DNA of 64,000 nt from the NCBI GenBank assembly GCA_963576475.1, contig OY754980.1, positions 20,407,822-20,471,821 on the forward strand, given 5' to 3'. The notes under the pieces were generated by a model that made no database searches, was not told where the DNA came from, and saw only the letters and a list, made by a program, of their open reading frames with translations. Shown here one piece after another: positions 58,901 through 64,000 of the stretch (positions within the stretch are counted from its first letter, which is position 1; every line of letters begins with the position of its first letter). Origin of the DNA: Molanna angustata. Taxonomy: Eukaryota; Arthropoda; Insecta; Trichoptera; Molannidae. A program made the position numbers and the translations under genes.

Positions 58901-61900
58901 TTTCCTCTCTTACACTTGCCCAAAACTCATCTTTTTCATTCTCCAAGCTAGAGTTCACAGGTGCGTATCCTATAAGCAGAAACACCCCTGTAATTCCCAT
59001 CTTAAATCTGATCCACATGAGTCTTGAGCTTACTAGCTTATACTCTTTCATACACTCTACCATTCTCTCATCTAAAACCGCCCCTACTCCCTCGTATGCA
59101 AAATTATCTTCATTTATGCCCGACCATAGTTCCATTCTTCCATCGTGTCTTTCTTTCATGCCACTACCTTTTCTTTTCGTTTCGGTCAAGCAAAGTATAT
59201 CTAATTCTTTCTTTCTCATCACATCACACAGTTCATTCATCTTTCTTTCCATTCCTCCTCTCACATTCCATACACCAAATCTGCATTCGGTTCTCCTCTT
59301 ATCGCCTCCCCCGTGGACTTGGGTATAATGGATGGCGGGTCGCATTGCTACCTTTGGTAAGTCCTGGGGTTTACTTATACTGGAATTGTATTTTCATACA
59401 ATTGGTCATATATTTGGCAGGCTTTTATAGATTCATCATTCAATTTTTTTCTATGTGGTTAAACAATTAGAAGGCATTATAATCATATTCACATTTAAAT
59501 CGAATATTTTTTTTTAATTGCATATACACAAATATTGGATCTTATTCCCTATCGGGAATCAAATGATATTTTTGTTGACAAACTATTCATATCTCAATAG
59601 AGACACAAAAAAGAATTAATTTTTGGCGCAGTTCAGGGGTGACATCTGTGCGAGACACCTTCACCTCATTTATAAGGACTGATGCTTTCATTGTTTACAA
59701 CTAAACCAATTTCTCAATAGATGGCGTTACAAAAAGTTTTCTTCGTTATTTCATAGATGGCAATAGTATGAAAACAATATTTTCAAATGAATTGTTACAC
59801 ATTATTCAAATATATAGAACTTTAAAAAAATACATTGATAAAGGAACTCAATAAGAAGGCATACTTGGTGAATGTTGCGCAATCGCATAAAGTGATCACG
59901 TAAACCAGCCGATGACAGGTCGTATACCCTGTAGGTGCTTTGAGTTCGTGGTTCTTCTATAATATCCCAAATTCGTCTCTATTGAGATATTAAAAGTTTG
60001 TCAATGAATATATTCACATTTTTTTAACTTAGATTATCGCTTAAAATCAATATCAACTAAACTACATTATGAATAAATAAAATAAATAGCCTAAAATATG
60101 AATAACTGATGCCATTGGAACAAATTCGTGGCTCAGTTGATCTGACGGCTGATCTAAAGGTTCTGGGTTCGATTCCCAGAGGAGACACAGTTTTTGATTT
60201 TCATTTTTGTTTTTTTTTATTAATCATCTCACAGTCTGGATCTGTGAGATGATTAATAGCATAAGCCCCCAGAATGTAGCAACTTGTTATTGATTGTGTG
60301 TTAAATTAATATTTGACATAATAACTGTTAGTTGCCCGAAAAGCAATATTAAATAAATAAATATGACTTGAAACAAAACATCAAACCTATTTTAATTAAG
60401 TAGTTTAACTTTCCGAAAGAAAAAAACACTTATCGGAATTATTTAAATATAAAATAGTTTGTAATCCCAGATTTATACAAACTCAAATATTCTATTGGAA
60501 AATTGTTTACATACTTAAAATGTTAATACAATTATGTTTTCTTTTCTTCAGGTTATATTCACGAGAAATTGAATTCGGAGAGTTTGTTTCTGAAGGAGAG
60601 ATTCACCGTAACGTTTTTGTAAGTTACCTAGCTAAGATATTATTTTCTACAGAGTTTTATTGTATCGATCCAAAACTGTGAGAATTCTTCATAAAGATTT
60701 TTTCAACCATATTTTTATTTTTCTCCATAAGCTATCTCGATTATTTTTTTATGAATTATAATTATTTATACTATTAGTTTATTATATTTTTGTTTTATAA
60801 ACCAAACTTATGGTACATATTTCTAATACTTTACAATATCGACTAATTTAAATGTTCGGTTTTAATTATTGTGTTTTATTACATTTTCCATTTCTGTATG
60901 TAATATTTTCTATTTTTATTTTATATTTTGAATAACCCAAAATGACATGAAATAAATAAAAATATACTTTATTTAAATCCTAATATTTTTCACCTACCTA
61001 AAAAAATATTAGGATTAAAAAATAATGAAATCACATACATAGGCAGACCATTATCAAAGAGTATATAATACCTACAGATAACTATTATAATATGCGTTCG
61101 ACATAATAGTCAGCTGAATATAATACCTACAGATAACCATTATTTGCGTTTGACATAATAGTCAGCTGAATATAATACCAACGGATAACGATTATTTGCG
61201 TTTGACATAACAGTCAGCTAAATATAATATCTACGGATAACCATTATTTGCGTTTGACATAACAGTCAGGTGAATATAATACCTACGGATAACGATTATT
61301 TGCGTTTGACATAACAGTCAGCTGAATATAATACCTACGGATAACCATTATTTGCGTTTAACATAACAGTCAGCTGAATCATCTTAATAAAAGAACTGTG
61401 CAACTGTCCCTTGAGGTGAGGTTATCACAAAAACGGCGCTATAAAAATCATCCCAATTTTTTTTATATTATTATTTATATTTTATGTATAAGAAAATTGA
61501 GCAATGATCGCATAAAAGTCATTATATTATATAGTTATATTTTCTAAACATATTAACCTTCTATCATTCCATAGTATGCCTTTACGACATAGAATTCTTC
61601 TTTAGATTATATTTAAGCAAAATTTTAAAGCATGAAATTATAAACAAATTTTGATAGTTTAAGTATGGAAATGGTTTGTTTATTACTATAACCTTGAAAA
61701 TTCGTCGAATTCAATCTACACATTTATTTGCAACAATACCTACATATATTTATTTTTGGTATTTCAATAACTTTTGATTATTCTAATTTCAGTCTATTAC
61801 AGAAAAATTTCACCGTAACCCAAATATACCAGCAACGTCTGATATTCACACCAAAGTTTTTCTGGTCGCATTGTGTGAATTCCACATACGGTACCATTAC

Positions 61901-64000
61901 GAAGAATCATTCAACACATACTCCACAAGAAAATTCTTCAAACCTAACTTGATGGACACTGGAGGCATATTATCTTATACTCCTGACATGACTAAAGGAT
62001 TTGTGGTAATTATTCATTATTCAATTCATTAATATTTTTTTACAATATAAATTAAATTGTGTTAGCTGAAAAGTGTATATTTTCGGTATAGTTGTCGCCA
62101 GTAATATCTTGAGCAATTAAGGGGGGCAATTTGCACATATGACAGCCAAGCAAAAGGACATAAATTTGCTCTCTGCGCACCCGGAAGTCTGGCTCAAGTT
62201 GTTTTACGATAATTATATCGCAAGTATTTTTCACTCCATGCGCTATTTAAAAGCACTGTCTTTAGTTACAATATGGATTTTTTTTTACTAAATAGTGCAT
62301 AGCATCGTCACCAAACTTGTGTAAATTTTTCGGCGTAGAGGGCGTAGTTTGCGCATCACATACCCGATCAAACAGACCAAACAAAAAACCTTTTTCTTAT
62401 TCTTCTTCTTCAGCCTGTTTTTTTCCATACTTGGACATAGGCCTCCCCCTTTGATCCTCCACAACTCCCTGTCTTGGGCACACTGCATCTATCTCCCTCC
62501 GGCAAATTTCTTGATATCACCAGACAAATTGCCTAAATTAAATAACCAAATTAAATTTATCTTCTGCGCACACACGCGATTTTTCTAGATGCTTAGTGAT
62601 AACTATACCATGGTCGATATTTTTACTAAATAGTTCTAAGTACCTACGTATATTTATCCTCAAGCGCTCTCTAAGGTCGGCCTTCGTGGCACAGTACGTT
62701 GGATATCTGACTTCTGAGTCAAAGATCCTGAGTTCGATTACCGGTAGAGACACAGATTTTAATTGTGTTTTTAATCCGAACCTGTGAGACAATAACATCG
62801 TAAATCTCCAGAATGTGGCAACTTGTTATTGGGTGCGTGTGAAAATACCTACCTATATAGTTTGTATATTAATTTGGTCTTCGTTGGACCATATTGCTAT
62901 ACATACCGTAGAAAAAATAAGTACAAAATATATAAATTGTTTTATTTATTTATTTATTCTTTGTACATAATATAAACAAATATAATGCACAATGGCGGAC
63001 TGATTACCATTAGGCAATTTCTTCCAACCAACCAGATTATAGAATGACAGAATAAGGTATATATGTATGTAGGTACATCAACAAAAAATTAAAGTTAAAA
63101 AAGAACAAATAAAATATACATCATAGCAAAAAAAAGAAGGATTGGGAAATAACAAGAAGAGGAAATGGAGATCAAGTGTTTAGAGTTAAATATAACTTCT
63201 TTAAAATATTACGTAGCAAAGGGAAGGAAGGAAAAGGTTAGGGATCAAGTATTTTCGGAGAGATATCCCTGCTTTAGTCTTTTCTTGAAAATGGAAAGCG
63301 AGTTTGACGAAGTTATATCAGGACTCAAATTATTCCAGAGTCTTGCTGAACGCACTTCAAAGGAAGACCTGAAAAATTCAGTGTTGTGAATGGGGATAGT
63401 TAATGTAGTACGTTCAGCAGATCGAAGCGATAGGCCGTGATTAGATAAATAGGTGAATTTGGTTTAAAGGTACAGCGGTGAATTAGGATTAAAGAGTGTA
63501 TTATATAGAAGTGACAAAATATGTATATTTCGCCGTTGTCGTATCTTAGGCCAATGGAGAAGATTACGGTAAGCGGAAATGTGGTCGAATTTTTTAAGTC
63601 CAAAGATGAAGCCGATACAAACATTCTGGAGGCGCTTGAGTTTGTTAAGATGCTCCTCGTTCGCATCCAAATAACAAACGTCAACATATTCAAGTAAAGG
63701 AAGGAGAAGTGATTGTGCTAGGGTTATTTTGCAATGCAAAGGAAGAACATTTTTGAGTCTGTTGAGAGAGAGGACAAACAAGTATCTCACTTACGTGAGA
63801 TACTTGTTCGTGCCACGAAGGATCCTCGTCAATAAGAACTCCAAGATCTTTCTTTTTTTTTATTTTTACCTTGATTTTCCGATGTTACAATTATGACTCC
63901 ACACTTTTTAGGCTAATCCGGATTCTGAATATCCACGTCAGTTAAAGCTGTACGAATTATTAGTTTTACACATGAAAGAGGAAGAAGTAGCATTGAGCAA
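43760..64000 (+). CDS. DRC7: DRC7 (CCDC135/lobo) homologue, ten internal exons, partial
   Basis: Join: 43760-43954, 46668-46823, 47281-47751, 48441-48594, 53788-53935, 54522-54631, 55983-56130, 60552-60618, 61793-62005, 63912-64000 and beyond: 583 codons plus 2 bases, no stop, all phases compatible. DRC7 is a subunit of the nexin-dynein regulatory complex on flagellar axonemes; the fly gene is needed for normal sperm function. Landmarks shared with vertebrate DRC7, in order: a degenerate transglutaminase-like segment (GNSFEYATLLASYLIG), LHAWVLVL, FYIEPSTGFRY, YNHQNYYVNLQD, MPTSWVERLEIS, YAPYSTNDGLMKR, EWYDRRPDNLLEL, ITEKFHRNPN, LSYTPDMTKGF. Vertebrate DRC7 is about 870 residues; roughly the first 180 and last 180 should lie outside. 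Introns hold many transposons. Confidence is high for identity, slightly lower for exact borders. Confidence 0.93.
44160..44440 (-). mobile_element. LINE C-terminal fragment
   Basis: On the - strand: RLSRLRWAGHVQRMSPQRI, then GRRKVGRPQLRWEDEVGRD, a hallmark C-terminal block of insect non-LTR retrotransposons, and LQVPGSWRVAADDRRSWRRR in an overlapping frame. Clade not resolved. Frames broken. Confidence 0.75.
44915..45653 (+). mobile_element. RTE-type LINE C-terminal fragment, sense to DRC7
   Basis: NGLRMNASKSKTMVFEK from 44919, an in-frame stop at 44991-44993, then an open 203-codon stretch to 45653 (LGSIFQRNGRLDKEIERR, YASETWTWQKTHESRINAVE, GRPRKGWHDHVNEILKHG). It aligns throughout with the C-terminus of the antisense LINE at 56336-56965. 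5'-truncated and dead. Confidence 0.85.
46668..46823 (+). CDS. DRC7: DRC7 exon b (52 codons, phase 0-0)
   Basis: Acceptor TTGCTTCAG, donor AAG|GTATTT. Encodes RKYKVNPPTDF followed by a highly charged stretch (REQMRRDQQND, KERDERERQIK) that should form a coiled coil, as in the same part of human DRC7. Confidence 0.9.
47281..47751 (+). CDS. DRC7: DRC7 exon c (157 codons, phase 0-0, GC donor)
   Basis: Acceptor TTTTATTTCAG. Encodes LEKPPFDDLYGWRLHAWVLV, an acidic Glu/Thr/Val-rich insert of roughly 85 residues, then SPFYIEPSTGFRYEVDQEEY and YNHQNYY. The donor is TAT|GCAAGT, a GC-AG intron. Ending here keeps the frame and joins NYY to VNLQD as in vertebrate DRC7. Confidence 0.9.
47831..48011. mobile_element. 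Foldback MITE family F, copy 2 (DRC7 intron)
   Basis: GCCAAGTCTGGTCCATCCGG at the left, GGTCAACCAGACTTGCCCCC at the right, with the same inner hairpin as 39729. It lies 80 bp after the GC donor of exon c. Confidence 0.85.
48441..48594 (+). CDS. DRC7: DRC7 exon d (phase 0-1)
   Basis: Acceptor TATCGTCTAG, donor CTAG|GTATCA. Encodes VNLQDGRVPTDWNVRNKKQW, LLPELDEESLKKQF and DMPTSWVERLEISNL; the final G completes a Glu codon in the next exon. Confidence 0.92.
48724..49082. mobile_element. Two foldback MITEs (family F) arranged as one large palindrome
   Basis: Copies 48724-48914 and 48914-49082 share their joining end. Each folds on itself, and the first is nearly the exact reverse complement of the second, including small variants such as ATAATATTAATTATATCC. 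The whole 48743-49073 is thus a near-perfect inverted repeat made of inverted repeats. Confidence 0.9.
49083..49654. other. Intronic DNA, a scrap of repeat L
   Basis: 49225-49260 (GGTACGTTGGCAGCTGTCAC, CCTCTTAAG) matches repeat L. Otherwise AT-rich with nothing recognised. Confidence 0.5.
49700..50040 (+). pseudogene. R4/Dong ORF, 5' segment
   Basis: ESDIRDFWSKIWSNDIKHN, GPWIKDEELNF and NWKATGCDGINNFWYKRF are the conserved region before RT in R4-clade proteins. Ends at a TAA that interrupts the RT (LIPKN, stop, NINNPSQFRPITCL continues in the same frame to 50331). Confidence 0.8.
50041..50331 (+). pseudogene. R4/Dong ORF, middle segment
   Basis: Same frame as the previous segment: FRPITCLPTIYKIL, LSEEQKGCRRKYLGCKEQL, VGYIDYKKAFDSVPHSWLL (RT motif A with catalytic Asp), then a stop made by the frameshift; the next frame picks up at once with LEIYKI. 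Confidence 0.85.
50313..52148 (+). pseudogene. R4/Dong ORF, main segment (611 codons)
   Basis: RT palm: FQGDSLSP at 51-58 and YMDD at 96-99. Zinc motif C396-x2-C399-x8-H408-x4-C413. Restriction-like endonuclease core P484-D485 and D500, then ISATGIIPKSL, a strongly conserved R4/Dong block. The start codon is internal to the original protein; the segment is open to the stop at 52146. Confidence 0.9.
52291..52614. other. Intronic DNA without recognised feature
   Basis: Contains CGGCCGGCGCCG at 52341, GC-rich for this region. Otherwise AT-rich. Confidence 0.5.
52615..53365 (+). repeat. Higher-order minisatellite with alternating 94/122-bp units
   Basis: The marker TCTCATTGGACGTCCAAC recurs at 52621, 52715, 52837, 52931, 53053, 53147 and 53291: spacings 94, 122, 94, 122, 94, 144. 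The difference of 28 is one extra copy of AACTAGGTGAACCTGTTTTA followed by GGACGTCC, so units carry one or two of these in strict alternation. The last unit has a different spacer, shared with the left flank (AACATAAAATTCTGTATTAT). Confidence 0.97.
53788..53935 (+). CDS. DRC7: DRC7 exon e (phase 1-2)
   Basis: Acceptor AATTTCATTTCAG, donor AAA|GTAATA. Encodes FEERYPGGKKITRYKKKILE, KYAPYSTNDGLMKRFSIYND and YSYTLILS, matching the GKK-x2-YK and YAP/WAPY blocks of vertebrate DRC7. Confidence 0.92.
54055..54180 (-). mobile_element. RTE-type LINE 3' scrap
   Basis: CATAATACCATCACCCCATG, GTAGGCAAAGGCATCCGATC and CGCCACATTTTTATATCATG match the 3' end of the LINE at 56315. Confidence 0.6.
54522..54631 (+). 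CDS. DRC7: DRC7 exon f (phase 2-1)
   Basis: Acceptor TGAATAATTTTCAG, donor AAGG|GTTAGG. Encodes HEWYDRRPDNLLELHFDYEN and TEYFKRGREDYLK, matching EWYQNREDMLELKH of human DRC7. Confidence 0.92.
54815..55945 (-). mobile_element. Family H, Helitron-like element, longest copy (DRC7 intron)
   Basis: On the - strand it starts CGATTGGGTTGTGGCCAACG (as at 40995), contains an internal direct duplication of about 115 bp (+ strand 55451-55565 and 55566-55647, CACTACGCCATACAAAAT), then the family H body, and ends ATGTGTTACATGCAACTAG followed by T. Its left end lies 37 bp before exon g of DRC7. No coding capacity found. Confidence 0.75.
55983..56130 (+). CDS. DRC7: DRC7 exon g (phase 1-2)
   Basis: Acceptor TGTTATTTTGCAG, donor GATAG|GTGAGT. 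Encodes HVYDINSSEKCFDCNRKLEF, FHEPRFDHLHLFSTTSNTFT and LQYINRDD. Confidence 0.9.
56155..56310 (-). mobile_element. RTE-type LINE 3' fragment, diverged
   Basis: CGGAGACAACCGAAAGCCAC, CACGTACCCACATGTATTCA and ACATTTCACACTTCCATG are decayed versions of the sequence just downstream at 56340-56460. A second insertion lies directly beside it. Confidence 0.6.
56336..56965 (-). pseudogene. RTE LINE ORF, C-terminal part after frameshift
   Basis: VDEYLYLGSMFQRDGRLEKD, YASETWTWQKTHESRINAVE, LRWFGHIERMSDDRLTKKVY, SRGRPRKSWHDHINGILKDG and CQERGVWRSVLSAYPK complete the usual LINE C-terminal tail. Confidence 0.88.
56958..59345 (-). CDS. RTE LINE ORF, endonuclease and reverse transcriptase (795 codons)
   Basis: APE-type endonuclease from about residue 20: FGVWNVRGG, ILCLTETKRKGSG, MILAGDLNGWVG and ETDHFLVV. 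RT: GKAAGFDCIPTEF, DWRNAVIVPLFKKGSKLDC, FIDLEKAYDKVDR (motif A), MGVKQGCVLSPWLFNLYID (motif B), YADD at about 733-736. It then loses frame: RDTRGECTIRTSG, stop, whereas the next frame reads ENVQLEQVDEYLYLG over the same bases. One indel thus cuts off the C-terminal 200 residues. Start chosen at the first ATG of the open frame. Confidence 0.88.
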   Translation of the reverse strand: MRPAIHYTQVHGGGDKRRTECRFGVWNVRGGMERKMNELCDVMRKKELDILCLTETKRKGSGMKERHDGRMELWSGINEDNFAYEGVGAVLDERMVECMKEYKLVSSRLMWIRFKMGITGVFLLIGYAPVNSSLENEKDEFWASVREEMNKKKDNEKMILAGDLNGWVGIWRKEFESTLGPYGDSRVNDNGKRLFDVCVEMDLFVSNTVFDHKRIHMYIWERENERSMIDFVCVDSALRKVTVDTRVYRGAELETDHFLVVTKIRLFTGWRSKTNRGSLPPRIKVEKLQEESVRQEFERKIECALSPHAVTEMDIRDIWSILKNTVLSVAKSVCGEAKRGRMKGDAWWNERVKKVVEEKRKAWKEWLAYKGSGNEKEERAKNIYNKCKRKTKVTVKEEKNALREKESVKIVNDFSGNTKMFWKRVNRRKQGVVRGSKCIHDKDGCMVIDEEKVKERWKEYFEELYESTQCESLTNNRIPINECENDSEKISIEEVREAVKHARTGKAAGFDCIPTEFIKYGGEKTMEWCHCLFNKCWETGHTPSDWRNAVIVPLFKKGSKLDCKNYRAISLLSSVGKLYPRILDQKLRKATASKVWDAQGAFVGGRGCTDQIFSLRMATEKVLAKNQKLFCAFIDLEKAYDKVDREKLWNVLSVYGAGSRLIGAISSLYEESQACVRIENSLTGWFSINMGVKQGCVLSPWLFNLYIDYCVRALKNENIGLKLEGVTVCDLMYADDKVLMAESVEDLECLVKIVFDGCMQNGLRMNATKSKVMVLERKMNKMRDTRGECTIRTSG
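59517..60015 (+). mobile_element. Family D element (DRC7 intron)
   Basis: ATTGCATATACACAAATATT, GGGGTGACATCTGTGCGAGA, CCAATTTCTCAATAGATGGC, CGATGACAGGTCGTATACCC and TCGTCTCTATTGAGATATT match 27412-27990 on the other strand and the split copy at 9185. No coding capacity; class unknown. Confidence 0.7.
60124..60362 (+). repeat. tRNA-headed SINE family A
   Basis: ATTCGTGGCTCAGTTGATCT, TGGGTTCGATTCCCAGAGGA, GACACAGTTTTTGATTTTCA, CCCAGAATGTAGCAACTTGT, TTAGTTGCCCGAAAAGCAAT and an AAATAAATA tail. Part of the D-arm region is deleted. Confidence 0.85.
60552..60618 (+). CDS. DRC7: DRC7 exon h (phase 2-0)
   Basis: Acceptor TTTTCTTTTCTTCAG, donor TTTTT|GTAAGT. Only 67 bases: LYSREIEFGEFVSEGEIHRN, then VF. 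Identified by phase and flanking splice sites; it fills the gap between exons g and i. Confidence 0.85.
60977..61018. repeat. 42-bp inverted repeat
   Basis: AATCCTAATATTTTT and its complement around CACCTACCTA; a simple hairpin in a DRC7 intron. Confidence 0.8.
61063..61378 (+). repeat. 52-bp tandem repeat, about six copies
   Basis: TATAATACC and its variants recur at 61119, 61171, 61223, 61275 and 61327, always 52 bp apart, with TTTGCGTTTGACATAACAGT in each unit. The first unit is a few bases longer. Confidence 0.95.
61379..61792. other. Intron end, no recognised feature
   Basis: AT-rich; polypyrimidine tract and acceptor TTCTAATTTCAG at its end. Confidence 0.6.
61793..62005 (+). CDS. DRC7: DRC7 exon i (71 codons, phase 0-0)
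   Basis: Donor GTG|GTAATT. Encodes SITEKFHRNPNIPATSDIHT, KVFLVALCEFHIRYHYEESF and GGILSYTPDMTKGFV, matching ITERFFRNP, RVFLVAEERIQLRYH and MTPDM of human DRC7. Confidence 0.95.
62006..62399. other. Intronic DNA, no recognised feature
   Basis: Nothing recognised. Confidence 0.5.
62400..62530 (-). mobile_element. LINE 3' end fragment
   Basis: On the - strand: CAQDRELWRIKGGGLCPSM, the usual last residues of a group of insect LINE proteins. Only the extreme C-terminus is present. Confidence 0.65.
62675..62842 (+). repeat. tRNA-headed SINE family A, diverged
   Basis: GGTCGGCCTTCGTGGCACAG, GGATATCTGACTTCTGAGTC, CCTGAGTTCGATTACCGGTA, GAGACACAGATTTTAATTGT, TCTCCAGAATGTGGCAACTT. Confidence 0.85.
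62843..63139. other. Intronic DNA with a SINE-B scrap
   Basis: ATTAGGCAATTTCTTCCAAC at 63011 and CAACCAGATT match the B tail on the - strand; otherwise AT-rich. Confidence 0.5.
63140..63880 (-). mobile_element. LINE ORF2 C-terminal fragment (Jockey/CR1-like), antisense in DRC7 intron
   Basis: The - strand reads LPLHCKITLAQSLLLPLLEY, LNKLKRLQNVCIGFIFGLKK, NLLHWPKIRQRRNIHILSLL, then after a small shift LSLRSAERTTLTIPIHNTEF and ARLWNNLSPDITSSNSLSIF to a stop near 63218. Two frames, so broken. Ends 30-odd bases before DRC7 exon j. Confidence 0.85.
63912..64000 (+). CDS. DRC7: DRC7 exon j (phase 0, runs off the window)
   Basis: Acceptor CACACTTTTTAG. Encodes ANPDSEYPRQLKLYELLVLH and MKEEEVALS, matching the YQYEAMMHLKREEKLS region of human DRC7. 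No donor before the window end. Confidence 0.9.

Larger units (their letters stand above)
56315..59346 (-). mobile_element. RTE-type LINE, near full length, antisense in a DRC7 intron
   Basis: Single ORF2-type protein (APE endonuclease plus RT plus tail) split by one frameshift near 56975. The 3' end on the - strand runs into a (TATGG)n tail (+ strand CATACCATACCATACC, 56307-56322), typical of RTE-like microsatellite tails. The 5' end probably lies a little beyond 59346. At least five more 3' fragments of the family occur in the window. Confidence 0.88.

Overview
This is a strongly AT-rich stretch of animal, almost certainly insect, nuclear DNA. The only host gene I can recognise is a spliced homologue of DRC7 (CCDC135; lobo in Drosophila), a subunit of the nexin-dynein regulatory complex of sperm flagella. 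Ten consecutive coding exons lie on the + strand from 43760 to the window end, giving 583 codons plus 2 bases. The N-terminal exons lie upstream (none identified) and the C-terminal exons lie beyond the window. A lepidopteran is my best guess (repeat termini such as AACCGACTTCCAAAA, many CCTACCTA-like tracts), but I hold it loosely.

Everything else I can identify is transposon or simple repeat. Positions 1-3253 are the 3' part of a Ty3/gypsy retrotransposon cut by the window edge. Its Pol protein carries, after the integrase, an extra C-terminal module: a TARG1/OARD1-like macro domain followed by a CCCH zinc finger. This is the most unusual item in the window. Positions 11564-16251 are a complete Mag-like Ty3/gypsy element with 231-bp LTRs differing at one base, a 5-bp target duplication and an intact 1342-residue Gag-Pol.

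The stretch 3-43 kb is a patchwork of two tRNA-headed SINE families (A and B), 5'-truncated LINE tails, foldback elements, a Helitron-like family ending in CTAG (H), a related family whose interior is a 313-bp tandem array (M), and minisatellites.

The DRC7 introns (43.9-64 kb) are filled with further transposons: an antisense RTE-type LINE with one frameshift, a 5'-truncated R4/Dong-type LINE sitting in TAA repeats, four copies of a foldback MITE (two forming a palindrome of palindromes, one other copy lying upstream of the gene), and a higher-order minisatellite that appears to have grown out of a LINE 3'-UTR hairpin. Despite this the exon reading phases join perfectly, through one GC-AG intron, so the gene looks functional.
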